Source of the DNA: Verrucomicrobiales bacterium
GTDB lineage: Bacteria > Verrucomicrobiota > Verrucomicrobiia > Verrucomicrobiales > DEV007
DNA length: 64,000 nucleotides
Assembly (NCBI GenBank): GCA_016795385.1
Contig: JAEUHI010000005.1
Span: forward strand, 1 to 64,000
Reading direction: 5' to 3'
Below the pieces are notes generated by a model that saw only the letters and a list, made by a program, of their open reading frames with translations, was not told where the DNA came from and ran no database searches. Both the position numbers and the translations under genes were made by a program. Below are positions 35,426 through 43,626 of this stretch, in pieces (the stretch's first letter is position 1; each line of letters begins with the position of its first letter).

Positions 35426-35905
35426 ATGGCATCCCAACCGATCGTCGACCCCGCGACCTTCACCCCCGGCAATGTGGCGGTGACCAAAGAACAGATCCTC
35501 GCGCTGAACCCCCAGCGCGATGAATTCGAGCAGATCGACCGGCTCATCGCGATCGACCTCGAGGAAGGGCTCGCCGTGGGCATCAAGACCCAGCGCCCCG
35601 ACGAGTTCTGGACGCGCGGCCACATCCCCGGCCGGCCCATCATGCCGGGCGTGCTCATGATCGAGATGGCGGCGCAGATCAGCTCCGTCATCTACCACCT
35701 GAAATTCGAGACCGGCGGCAAGAAGTTCTTCGGCTTCGGCGGGGTGAACGACGTGAAATTCCGCGGCACCGTGGCACCGGGCGATGACCTCATCATGGTC
35801 GTGAAGGCCAAGGCCCTGCGTTCGCGGATGGCGATCTTCGAAGCCCAGGGATTCGTCGAGGGCAAGCTCGTCTTCGAAGGCGAAGTGACGGGACTCGTCA
35901 TCTGA
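35426..35905 (+). CDS. fabZ: FabZ-like 3-hydroxyacyl-ACP dehydratase
   Basis: This 159-residue hot-dog-fold protein has the FabZ active-site helix and loop [20 protein letters not shown] (catalytic His and Glu) and the later block [17 protein letters not shown]. It would dehydrate 3-hydroxyacyl-ACP in fatty-acid synthesis, or could be a specialised homologue, since an isolated copy away from lpx/fab genes is unusual. ATG 35426 was chosen. A longer start at 35369 overlaps an upstream TTGACA element. It is divergent from the DUF1592 gene and convergent with the CPBP protease gene with an 18-bp gap. Confidence 0.85.
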   Translation: MASQPIVDPATFTPGNVAVTKEQILALNPQRDEFEQIDRLIAIDLEEGLAVGIKTQRPDEFWTRGHIPGRPIMPGVLMIEMAAQISSVIYHLKFETGGKKFFGFGGVNDVKFRGTVAPGDDLIMVVKAKALRSRMAIFEAQGFVEGKLVFEGEVTGLVI

Positions 35906-35923
35906 CGCCATCCGCCTGCTTCA

Positions 35924-37531
35924 TCATCCGCCTCCGGCGAGGAAATAGCCGGCGAGCACCGAGAAGGAATTGTTCGCCGCGTGCAGGTAGAAACTCATGC
36001 GGAGATTTCCCGTCTTGAGCCGCAGCCAACCGATCAGGAAGGAAAGGAAGAGCAGCGGCACGAAGTAGGTCAGCCCGTGCACGATCGCGAAGAAGACCGA
36101 ACTGACGATCAGCGCCGTCTTCCCGCCCCAGCGGCGATCGAGTGAGGCAAAGAGGAAGCCCCGGAAAAAGACCTCTTCGTAGAACGGGATCGCGATCCCC
36201 ACGACGAGGACCGTGCCGGTCAGCTCGACGAGATTTTCGCTCTTCAGAAAGAGGCTGACGAGCTGCTTGTCGAGCGGACCTCCCGTGATGAGTTGGTAGA
36301 CCGCCCCGTAGCCCATCGCCACGAGCTGCATCCCGGCGACGCCACCGATCACGATGGCGGCCCCTTTTAGAAAAGGCTTCCATCCGTTGACGAGGGGACC
36401 GCTCCCAAAATAGTGCGACCACCCGCTCATCGTCACGGCGGCGAGCGCGGCGGCGGTGACGAGGAGGGCGCCGATCCAATGACCGACGCCGTTGTCGAGG
36501 CCGGGCAGACGGATGTTGAATCCGATCCCCGCGGCGAGGATCGAGGCCGAGATCCAGAACAGGGTGAGCCGCAGTCCGGGTCCATCGTGATGCGCCCATG
36601 CCCGACGCGTCCGCCAGAGGAGAAACCCTAACAAAAGCACCAGCAACACGGGGATCGACCACGCGAAGGGTCCGTTGAGACCGAGCGAATCTTTCGAGAT
36701 CTGGAGGAATTCATCCGGATCGATCTTCGCGAGGTCCCCGCCGAGGACCGCGGCCGAGATCTTCGCCGTCTTCGCCCGATGCAGATCCTCCGCCGCGGTC
36801 TCGTCCCTTTCGGCCGCCTTTTGGAATCCCTTCTCGGCTTTTTCCGCATAGGTGAAGGCGGCGGGATAATCCTTCCGATAGATGAGCAGCTTGGCCTTCA
36901 GCAACTGCATCAAGGGATCTTCCGGCAGCACTTTCTCCACCGCGTCGAGGAGGCGTGCGCCCTTTTCGAGGTTCTTTTCCAGCCCATACCAACCGAAGAG
37001 GTGGACGCTGGCGAGAGTGTTGGCGATCCAGGCGGCTTCCCCGCGTCCCGCTTCGAGCATCGCGAGCGTGAGCCCTTCGGCTCGCTCGAGGTCGCGGGCC
37101 CGTTCGTCCTGGTCGAGGCCCCGGGGCATCGCTTTCCGATGATAAAGGTCCGCGAGATAGAGCATCCCGTCGGGGCGGCCCAATGCCAGCCCACGCCGGA
37201 AGGCGGCCTCCGCCTTGGCCGGATCGGGCTCCGTGATCCGATCATCGAGATAAAAGAAACCGACGATCCAGACTTCCGGCGCTTTGCCCGCTTCGGCCTT
37301 GGCGACGGCTTCGGGGAAATGGCGTTCGCGCAAAAGGCGGAATTTTTCCTCCTCCGGCAGTTCCTCGGGTTTCCCGGCGGCGTCCGTGATTTCCCAGACG
37401 AGGGCTCCGTTTTCGTCCGCCCGGATCGAATATTCGAGCGCCAGCTTTTCCGTGCCCTCATCCGCCCGCGCGATGAGAGCTGAAGCGACCCAACACAGCG
37501 CCCAAATTCGATGAATCCGTAAACTTCCCAT
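35924..37531 (-). CDS. TPR/Sel1-like domain fused to CPBP intramembrane protease
   Basis: This 535-residue protein has a signal-like N-terminal helix, a helical repeat region (about residues 60-250, with AFRRGLALGRPDGMLYLADLYH and AWIANTLASVHLFGWYG resembling Sel1/TPR units) and then a membrane domain of about eight segments. The CPBP (CAAX-protease) motifs are present: YEEVFFRGFLF near residue 450, FAIVHG near 482 and HAANN near 515. These carry the Glu-Glu and His residues of the metalloprotease. The repeat domain outside the membrane could recruit substrates. The fusion is uncommon compared with stand-alone CPBP proteins of 200-300 residues. Confidence 0.84.
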   Translation of the reverse strand: MGSLRIHRIWALCWVASALIARADEGTEKLALEYSIRADENGALVWEITDAAGKPEELPEEEKFRLLRERHFPEAVAKAEAGKAPEVWIVGFFYLDDRITEPDPAKAEAAFRRGLALGRPDGMLYLADLYHRKAMPRGLDQDERARDLERAEGLTLAMLEAGRGEAAWIANTLASVHLFGWYGLEKNLEKGARLLDAVEKVLPEDPLMQLLKAKLLIYRKDYPAAFTYAEKAEKGFQKAAERDETAAEDLHRAKTAKISAAVLGGDLAKIDPDEFLQISKDSLGLNGPFAWSIPVLLVLLLGFLLWRTRRAWAHHDGPGLRLTLFWISASILAAGIGFNIRLPGLDNGVGHWIGALLVTAAALAAVTMSGWSHYFGSGPLVNGWKPFLKGAAIVIGGVAGMQLVAMGYGAVYQLITGGPLDKQLVSLFLKSENLVELTGTVLVVGIAIPFYEEVFFRGFLFASLDRRWGGKTALIVSSVFFAIVHGLTYFVPLLFLSFLIGWLRLKTGNLRMSFYLHAANNSFSVLAGYFLAGGG

Positions 37532-37628
37532 ACGTTCGGCGGAGAGTTTACGCCGGGAACGGGGATCACGCGATACAGATTCCGCGTTTTTCAGGATTTC
37601 CGTAATTTTCTCCGAACGGGATGCCCTT

Positions 37629-38177
37629 TCAGGTGGAAGGAGATTCGATTTTCTCCAGACGCAGGCGGAGGCCGTATTCGCCCGGCTTCAGGGTGGTCGA
37701 AGAATCGACGCCCGCCTCGTTTTCGGTTCCTTTGATCAAGAACATCGCGGAATCCACTTTTCCACTCAGAAACATCTGCGCCCCCCTTTCCCAACCGGCC
37801 GGGAGGTCCATCTGACTTTGTGTCGAGAAGGTCGGACCGAGAACGGAGACGCTCAAGCGGTCGCCCTCGGGCCGGGCGAACAGCTTTACCACGGTGCCCC
37901 CCGGAATCGGAGAAGTCGATCCCGCTTTTTTGGCATCGGTTCCGTCTCCGAATTCAATAACGGGACCCACTTCCCATTGGTCCTCAGGCGATCCGGGCAG
38001 CGTCACCTCATACCAGACGATCCGGAGAGACCGGGCCAGTTCCTCGGCGCTCAAAGTGGCCACCGGATCTGCTGCGGGAGTTTGTCCGGACTCCGACTCA
38101 AGCGGTGCCGCCGGCGGTGTCTCGGAACAGCCAGCCAGGAGAAGCACCGTCAGTGAGGCAAGAATCGCGAATTTCAT
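37629..38177 (-). CDS. Lipoprotein of unknown function
   Basis: This 182-residue lipoprotein has a type II signal peptide with the lipobox LLLAGC (Cys near residue 17) starting at ATG 38177. The mature protein begins with a Pro/Ala/Glu-rich linker and continues as a mixed alpha/beta domain (SLRIVWYEVTLPGSPEDQW). No family is recognised. It is divergent from the GNAT-domain gene, so the 97-bp gap may hold two promoters. Confidence 0.7.
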   Translation of the reverse strand: MKFAILASLTVLLLAGCSETPPAAPLESESGQTPAADPVATLSAEELARSLRIVWYEVTLPGSPEDQWEVGPVIEFGDGTDAKKAGSTSPIPGGTVVKLFARPEGDRLSVSVLGPTFSTQSQMDLPAGWERGAQMFLSGKVDSAMFLIKGTENEAGVDSSTTLKPGEYGLRLRLEKIESPST

Positions 38178-38274
38178 GTGCCTGAGAGTGGGAAAACAGC
38201 GGGTGTCCGTCAAGGAAAACACCCCGGATGGATCGCCTTGACAGCGATCCCCGCAAACGATGAGATGGGCGGCC

Positions 38275-39321
38275 ATGAAGGAAGATGCGCCGAGCCCCGC
38301 AACCAATGACTCCGGTCCGGATGCTTCCGAACCGCCGCAGCTCGTCAGCGTGGTGCTCGCCACATTCAGCGAGGATGCGAGCCGCCAGCTTTTCCGCGCG
38401 GTGGTCGTGATCCTGGTAAGTATTACAGGAACGATCTTGCTCTGGCGGTACAGCGAAAGCCTTAAGTTGGGTCTCTTCTTGTGGATCTGGTTGATGGTGA
38501 GCGTCGGCGGGAGACTCCTTCGAAAAAGGTCGATTGTGGTGGGAAATCACGACTTGAGAACGATCCGTGGTGAGATCGATCAGGGAATCCGCTGGGCGGG
38601 CGTGGGATCACTGAAAGTGGACGGCACGGAAATCGAACTACTGTTCCCCGAAGGCGGCTCAAGGCTTATCTCGCTCCGCTTTCTAAATCCGGCCATTCGG
38701 GACGAAGCTGCCACCGCCATTATCCGTACGATGGAAATGTTTCGGCACGCGGGACCGGTCGTAATTCCGCTGGAGAACGAAATGAGGATCTCCAGCCAGC
38801 GCCTGGAGCTCCGGCCCTTCGAGGTGAAGGACGTACCGTTTTATGTCCGCCTGGTCACCTGCCCGGAGCGGATGGCCTCTCAACTTTCCGTGATGACCTC
38901 CGCCGAATTGGTCGCGGGATCAATGACCAGCCTTTTCAAAAAACGCTCTCAGCGCAACGCCTACGGAATGCTGGTGGTTTGGAAACACGATACACCCATC
39001 GGGATCGTCTACTTCCGGCCCACCGACCTGATTCTGAGACAGGCAATGCTGGGATTTGACCTCCTCCCCGAATACCAGAACCAGGGATACGGGACAGAGG
39101 CCGTGCGTGCCGCGATCGATTACATCGAGCGTTCCAGTAATCTCGTGAAGATCACGGCAGGAACGTTTTCCGACAATCCCGCATCCCGTCGCGTCCTTGA
39201 GAAGGCAGGCATGACCTACATCGGCACCGATCGAAAATTTTGGTTCAAGGGAGACCACTGGAAGGACGGCGATCGCTTTGAATACCTTCTGAATCCCGAA
39301 GCGGTTCCAGCTTCGGAATAG
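38275..39321 (+). CDS. Membrane-anchored GNAT acetyltransferase
   Basis: This protein of about 348 residues has two hydrophobic segments (about residues 40-60 and 65-85) and a short strand-rich region (residues about 95-165) that resembles a bacterial PH-like domain. The C-terminal GNAT domain (about 172-340) is shown by LGFDLLPEYQNQGYGTEAVRAAIDYI (acetyl-CoA pyrophosphate loop) and GTFSDNPASRRVLEKAGM. Acetylation of an unknown small molecule or protein at the inner membrane is inferred. ATG 38275 follows TTGACA-N17-TGAGAT closely. ATG 38260 is an alternative start. Confidence 0.78.
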   Translation: MKEDAPSPATNDSGPDASEPPQLVSVVLATFSEDASRQLFRAVVVILVSITGTILLWRYSESLKLGLFLWIWLMVSVGGRLLRKRSIVVGNHDLRTIRGEIDQGIRWAGVGSLKVDGTEIELLFPEGGSRLISLRFLNPAIRDEAATAIIRTMEMFRHAGPVVIPLENEMRISSQRLELRPFEVKDVPFYVRLVTCPERMASQLSVMTSAELVAGSMTSLFKKRSQRNAYGMLVVWKHDTPIGIVYFRPTDLILRQAMLGFDLLPEYQNQGYGTEAVRAAIDYIERSSNLVKITAGTFSDNPASRRVLEKAGMTYIGTDRKFWFKGDHWKDGDRFEYLLNPEAVPASE

Positions 39322-39334
39322 CGACCGAGCCGCG

Positions 39335-40567
39335 TTATTGAAAGAGAGGCTTTTTCCAACCATATTCCTCCCAGTCCGCATGGGTGACGTGACGAAGCAC
39401 CTTCCACCCGGCGTCTTCGAGCTCGAGTAGTGTCACCGACGATTCATGGTTCCTGTTCGTGACGATCGAACAACGGGTCATGTTCCGCTCGAAGGTGATG
39501 CGGTGAATCCTCAGATGGCCGATCGCGGAATCATCGACCTCCGCTTCGGGGACGACGAAGGAACGGAAATCGGAACTTCGAAGAAACTCGGTCCGTGCCA
39601 ACTGGTCGGGAAGCGGTTTGGTTCCAAGCCCGACAAGCGTGAGATCTTCCTCGAGGATAAAAGCGGAATGCTCGTCCGGGCCAATCGCATAGTCCTCGAG
39701 AAAATTCCAGAACGCGGGATTCAGAAATTCCCACCGGGCAGGAGTAGGAGATTCAATCGCTCTCGGAAGAACCTCGTTCCCGCCGAAGCGCGGATGTTGG
39801 ATGGAGATCGCGCCGACCGAAACCATCATCGCCGACTGCGCGGGGGAATCGAAGTAAGGTTCCCGCACGTTCTCTTTGAGCATGGCATCGATGACCAGGG
39901 CAGCCTCTGCTTCGTGGCGGGAAAGTTGGTCCGCGATCTCCGGCAACCCGGGTTCGGGATAGGGTTTTACAACCCATTTGGAAATCTGTTTCCATGACAC
40001 GGATGACTTTTCCTTGCGGCCAAGCTCCATGGCGGCGTAGGCGCGGTCGTAGTCGGCGAGATCGCCCACGAGCGACCGGACTTCGACGAAGAACGAAGCG
40101 CGGTCTTCTGCGGAAAACTCCCCGTCCGAAACGAGCTGCTGGAAAAGTAGCGGTAATGCTTCGCCGCGTCGACCAAGTCGCTCCATTTCACGAACGCCGA
40201 AAAATCCACGGGAGAACAGCATCTTCCCTTCCGCCTGATGGTGCGAGCTAATCGACAGCCCCGTTCCGAGCACCATCGATTTCGTTCGGCACCACGAGAA
40301 TCGCCGGACCAGCTCCCGCAGGGTCCCTTCCTCCTCTTCGGACAAGCTGAAGACGAGACGAATTCGCTCTTTGTCAGGGTCCTTTCGCTCCTGGAGATTT
40401 TCTCCATGCCCGTCCCATTCGACCTTGGCGGGTTGTTCACTGAGGACGAACCTCAAAATGAACGAGTCCCCGCGATCCCAAAAGGATCCGGAGAAGACGA
40501 GCTCTTCCTCTGACTTGGCCGCAGAGATGCCCAAAGCAACAAAAACCGCGACCATCCCGACTTTCAT
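39335..40567 (-). CDS. Secreted protein of unknown function
   Basis: This 410-residue protein has a signal peptide (residues 1 to about 20) starting at ATG 40567. The mature part has no recognised domain. The N-terminal half is strand-rich with charged stretches (SLSEEEEGTLRELVRRFSW) and the C-terminal half is mixed. An in-frame extension upstream runs antisense to the next gene and should be ignored. Convergent with the GNAT gene (13-bp gap) and divergent from the oxidoreductase gene. Confidence 0.6.
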   Translation of the reverse strand: MKVGMVAVFVALGISAAKSEEELVFSGSFWDRGDSFILRFVLSEQPAKVEWDGHGENLQERKDPDKERIRLVFSLSEEEEGTLRELVRRFSWCRTKSMVLGTGLSISSHHQAEGKMLFSRGFFGVREMERLGRRGEALPLLFQQLVSDGEFSAEDRASFFVEVRSLVGDLADYDRAYAAMELGRKEKSSVSWKQISKWVVKPYPEPGLPEIADQLSRHEAEAALVIDAMLKENVREPYFDSPAQSAMMVSVGAISIQHPRFGGNEVLPRAIESPTPARWEFLNPAFWNFLEDYAIGPDEHSAFILEEDLTLVGLGTKPLPDQLARTEFLRSSDFRSFVVPEAEVDDSAIGHLRIHRITFERNMTRCSIVTNRNHESSVTLLELEDAGWKVLRHVTHADWEEYGWKKPLFQ

Positions 40568-40682
40568 GGCCGAGAGCTTATCAAATCCGTACGACAGACG
40601 GAACCCTTTTCGTTTTCCACAAGCCAAATCGACCCACTGTTTTCGCTGCCATCGAAACGCCCCCATCACGCAAACCCGACCC

Positions 40683-40713
40683 AAGAGGGGCTTGTCGGAG
40701 ACCTGACCCTCTT
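40683..40713. repeat. 31-bp palindromic repeat, copy 4
   Basis: AAGAGGGG (40683-40690) faces ACCCTCTT (40706-40713), the same 31-bp spacing as the copies at 3233 and 24679. Here it sits 14 bp upstream of the oxidoreductase start codon, inside its probable leader and far from any gene end. Confidence 0.6.
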
Positions 40714-40726
40714 TCACGATGGACGC

Positions 40727-42037
40727 ATGAATCGCACCACCCGCCGCTCCTTCCTCAAGACATCCCTCATCGGAGCCGCCGCCGGTCCCGCGATCCTTTC
40801 GGCGGCCGATCCCAACCGGAAAGTCGCGATCGCCTGTGTCGGCGTGGGCGGCAAGGGCTGGAGCGACATGATGGAGCTCGCCCCCGGCAACGAAATTGTC
40901 GCCGTCTGCGACATCGACGAGGATCGTCTCGCCAAGGCGAAGGCGCAGTTCCCGGCGGCGAAGGCCTACACCGACTGGAGGAAGCTGCTCGAGCAAAAAG
41001 GCATCGATGGCGTGATGGTGACGACGCCGGACCACACCCACGCCCCGGTCACGGCCACAGCGATGCGGCTGGGTCTCCATTGCTACACGCAGAAGCCACT
41101 CACCCACACGATCCACGAGGCCCGCGTCCTCGCCGGGATCGCGAAGGAGACGGGTGTGATCACGCAGATGGGCATCCAGCATCACGCGACGAAACGCCTC
41201 AAGACCGCGGTCCACGCCCTGCGCGAGGACCAGGTCATCGGCAAGGTGCGCGAGGTGCATGCCTGGACCGATCGTCCCGGCACCTATTGGAAACAAGGCC
41301 TCGACCGCCCCGCGTCCGGTGGCAATGCTCCGGCGACGGTGCACTGGGATCAATGGCTCGGCACCGCGCCGGAGCGGCCGTGGGTCGACAAGACTTATCA
41401 TCCCTTCCACTGGCGCGGTTGGTGGGATTTCGGCACGGGCGTGGCCGGCGACATGGGCTGCCACATCCTCGATCCGGTGGTGAACTCGCTCGGCCTCGGC
41501 GCACCGACGAAGGTGAAGGCGGAAGGCCCCGCGCCGCATCCGGAATCGGGTCCGGCCTGGGCGGAGATTCTTTACACTTTCTCCGGCACCGCGTTGACGA
41601 CGGACACGGTGACGGTGCGTTGGTATGAGGCGGGCCGCCAGCCGAGCCGCGATTTGTTCCAAGCTCCGGTGGATTGGAAGGGATCGCTCAACGGGATTCT
41701 CTTCGTCGGGGAAAAGGGCAACCTCTTTGTCGGTTTCCCCGAAATGCCGGAGCTCTTCCCGAAGGCGAATTTCGCCGATTACCAGTGGGCTGATCTGCCC
41801 GACACGAACCACTACCAGGAATGGGTCACGGCGATCCGCGAATCGCGCCAGCCCTCGACGCCCTTTGCCTATGCGGGGCCGCTCACCGAGACCGTTTTGT
41901 TAGGCAACGTCGCCTACCGCAGCGGGGCGGAGATCGAATGGGATTCCGACAAGCTCGCGGTGGTGAACGTGCCCGAGGCCAACCGCTTCCTCAAGAATGC
42001 TTATCGCAAGGGCTGGGAAGTGCCGGGATTGGGATGA
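40727..42037 (+). CDS. Tat-exported Gfo/Idh/MocA-family oxidoreductase
   Basis: This 436-residue protein has a twin-arginine signal (TTRRSFLKTS), then a Rossmann domain with GVGGKGW and AVCDIDEDRLAKAK, the TPDHTH block and TQKPLTHTI (the Lys-Pro pair of the family). The C-terminal alpha/beta domain contains HWRGWWDFGTGVAGDMGCHILD. These NAD(P)-dependent enzymes oxidise or isomerise sugars, and exported versions are abundant in PVC bacteria. The exact sugar is unknown. Start ATG 40727 is preceded by the palindromic repeat. Confidence 0.92.
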   Translation: MNRTTRRSFLKTSLIGAAAGPAILSAADPNRKVAIACVGVGGKGWSDMMELAPGNEIVAVCDIDEDRLAKAKAQFPAAKAYTDWRKLLEQKGIDGVMVTTPDHTHAPVTATAMRLGLHCYTQKPLTHTIHEARVLAGIAKETGVITQMGIQHHATKRLKTAVHALREDQVIGKVREVHAWTDRPGTYWKQGLDRPASGGNAPATVHWDQWLGTAPERPWVDKTYHPFHWRGWWDFGTGVAGDMGCHILDPVVNSLGLGAPTKVKAEGPAPHPESGPAWAEILYTFSGTALTTDTVTVRWYEAGRQPSRDLFQAPVDWKGSLNGILFVGEKGNLFVGFPEMPELFPKANFADYQWADLPDTNHYQEWVTAIRESRQPSTPFAYAGPLTETVLLGNVAYRSGAEIEWDSDKLAVVNVPEANRFLKNAYRKGWEVPGLG

Positions 42038-42054
42038 AGCCGAACTGAAAAGGC

Positions 42055-42233
42055 AGAGGCGGCCTACGGAACACGCGGAAAACACGGAAACCTTCCCAAG
42101 TGCCGCAGCGAGAAGTTCATGGCATCGTTCCTGGTCCTTTTCCTTCTGTGTTCTCCGTGTGTTTTGCTGCCTGCTGCATCAATCTCGGCCTTCTGTAATT
42201 CTGCGTTTTCTGCGTGTTCCGTAGGCCGCCTCT
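42055..42233. repeat. 179-bp element with 22-bp perfect inverted ends
   Basis: The gene-free stretch 42038-42382 contains an element whose left end AGAGGCGGCCTACGGAACAC (continuing GC, 42055-42076) is exactly repeated in inverse orientation at 42212-42233. Inside the arms further matches (ACACGGAA against TTCTCCGTGT) continue the symmetry, leaving about 100 bp of AT-richer centre without a gene. It resembles a miniature inverted-repeat element or a large RNA hairpin. Confidence 0.7.
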
Positions 42234-42323
42234 TCCTCGCTCGATGAAAGACCGACATTACGATGGGGAACCTTTCACCTTCCCACCTTTTACGCGGCCG
42301 CAGGCCGGCTTGGAAACGTGAGA

Positions 42324-42347
42324 AGCACCGGCCTTGCGACCGGTGCT
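42324..42347 (-). terminator. Probable terminator hairpin after the outer-membrane protein gene
   Basis: AGCACCGG (42324-42331) and CCGGTGCT (42340-42347) form a perfect 8-bp stem with an 8-nt loop, 36 bp past the stop codon of the minus-strand gene. The following bases on the minus strand read TCTCACG, so the T-run is weak. Confidence 0.5.
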
Positions 42348-42382
42348 CCTGTAACGCATCCAACCAAATTGACGTCAAACAC

Positions 42383-43351
42383 TCAGAACTTGATCACCAT
42401 GTCGACGGTGAAGCGGTTGTCCATGAGACCGGCTTCCTCGTCGGTCAGGGGAGTCTCCCAAGCGAAACCGAAATCGTAGGGTTTGCCGGGAGGAGTCACG
42501 CGGAAACCGACCGCTCCGGTGACGAAATCTTCATTCAGCTCCGCGTTGGCCGCACCCCAGTTGACGAGGTCGCCGCCTTCGAAGGCGATGACGGAGGGCA
42601 GGGCACCACCGAGCTGGCTGCCGAAGCGGGGACCACCATCGCCGGCTTCCAGAACGTGGAACCAGTTCACTTCCACGAGGGGACGGATCCACTCGTTCAC
42701 CTTGTAGCTGAGGTGGGCGCTGGTGTAGAACATGGAACTCTCGGCATCGCCATCCACGGGCAGCTTGAAGCCGAGCTGATGGGCGAACTGGAAGGGTCCG
42801 GCGAGTTTCAGGGTCGAAATCGAAGGGATGAAGACGCCGTCTCCCTCGCCTTGCCAGGTCCCCGTGTTGCCCATGGGGATTTCGTAGAGGAGCTGGAAGT
42901 TCGAGGCGAGGCCTTTCTCCGGCTGGAGGAGCCAGGCATACTTCGGTCCGAGGGCGACATTGGCGAAACCTTCGTCATCGGTCAGGGTGCTCTCGGGGTC
43001 GAAGACGATGTAGCCGTCCTTCGTCGCGTTCAGCGAAAGACGGTCGCTGAGGGCGTATTCGAATTGCAGCGCGTAGACCTGGTAGTCGCCCCCGAGCGGC
43101 ACTCCGCCGATGATGGTATCGACCACGCTCGGCATGCTGTTATACATGAAGATCGGGTGCAACTGCGTCTGCGGGATGGCGAGATCGAAGAGGGTCGGAT
43201 TCGTGATCGGACGGATCGCGTCGGCCCACGGATCATCGGCGACGACGTTCTTGTCGATGGGAGCCTTTCCGTAATCTCCGGCACTGGCGGAGAAGGAGAG
43301 GGCGGCGGTGGCCACGGTGGCGGCAAAAAGCGGGAGAGATGAGCGGTTCAT
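42383..43351 (-). CDS. Predicted outer-membrane beta-barrel, MetA-like transporter
   Basis: This 322-residue protein has a signal peptide (cleaved near SASAG). The body alternates short amphipathic strands with aromatic girdle residues and ends in VDMVIKF, with a C-terminal Phe as required for outer-membrane assembly. The layout (PITNPTLFDLAIPQTQLHPIFMYNSMP at the start) resembles the phenol-degradation MetA/transporter-like group. The substrate is unknown. It is monocistronic. Confidence 0.72.
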   Translation of the reverse strand: MNRSSLPLFAATVATAALSFSASAGDYGKAPIDKNVVADDPWADAIRPITNPTLFDLAIPQTQLHPIFMYNSMPSVVDTIIGGVPLGGDYQVYALQFEYALSDRLSLNATKDGYIVFDPESTLTDDEGFANVALGPKYAWLLQPEKGLASNFQLLYEIPMGNTGTWQGEGDGVFIPSISTLKLAGPFQFAHQLGFKLPVDGDAESSMFYTSAHLSYKVNEWIRPLVEVNWFHVLEAGDGGPRFGSQLGGALPSVIAFEGGDLVNWGAANAELNEDFVTGAVGFRVTPPGKPYDFGFAWETPLTDEEAGLMDNRFTVDMVIKF

Positions 43352-43626
43352 AGGTTTGTGTTGGTGCCGGATCGAATCAGCAGGACCCGCGCCAATCTCG
43401 CGCTATCCCGGCTTCTTCGCTCCGCGGGACCCGTGTCCCATCGACAGGGGCAGGATGCTCCGGTTCGCCCTCCCCCGCTCTGCGTCGATTGCTCTAAAAT
43501 CCGCACATTTTGCGCCTCGCCCGATGGCCGGACATCGCGCGATTCTGCGGTCTTTTCATTGGCCAAGCGCGTCGGGATGCGCTCATACTCCCGTCCGACC
43601 GTGATTCTGGCGGCTTTTTCACCCAC

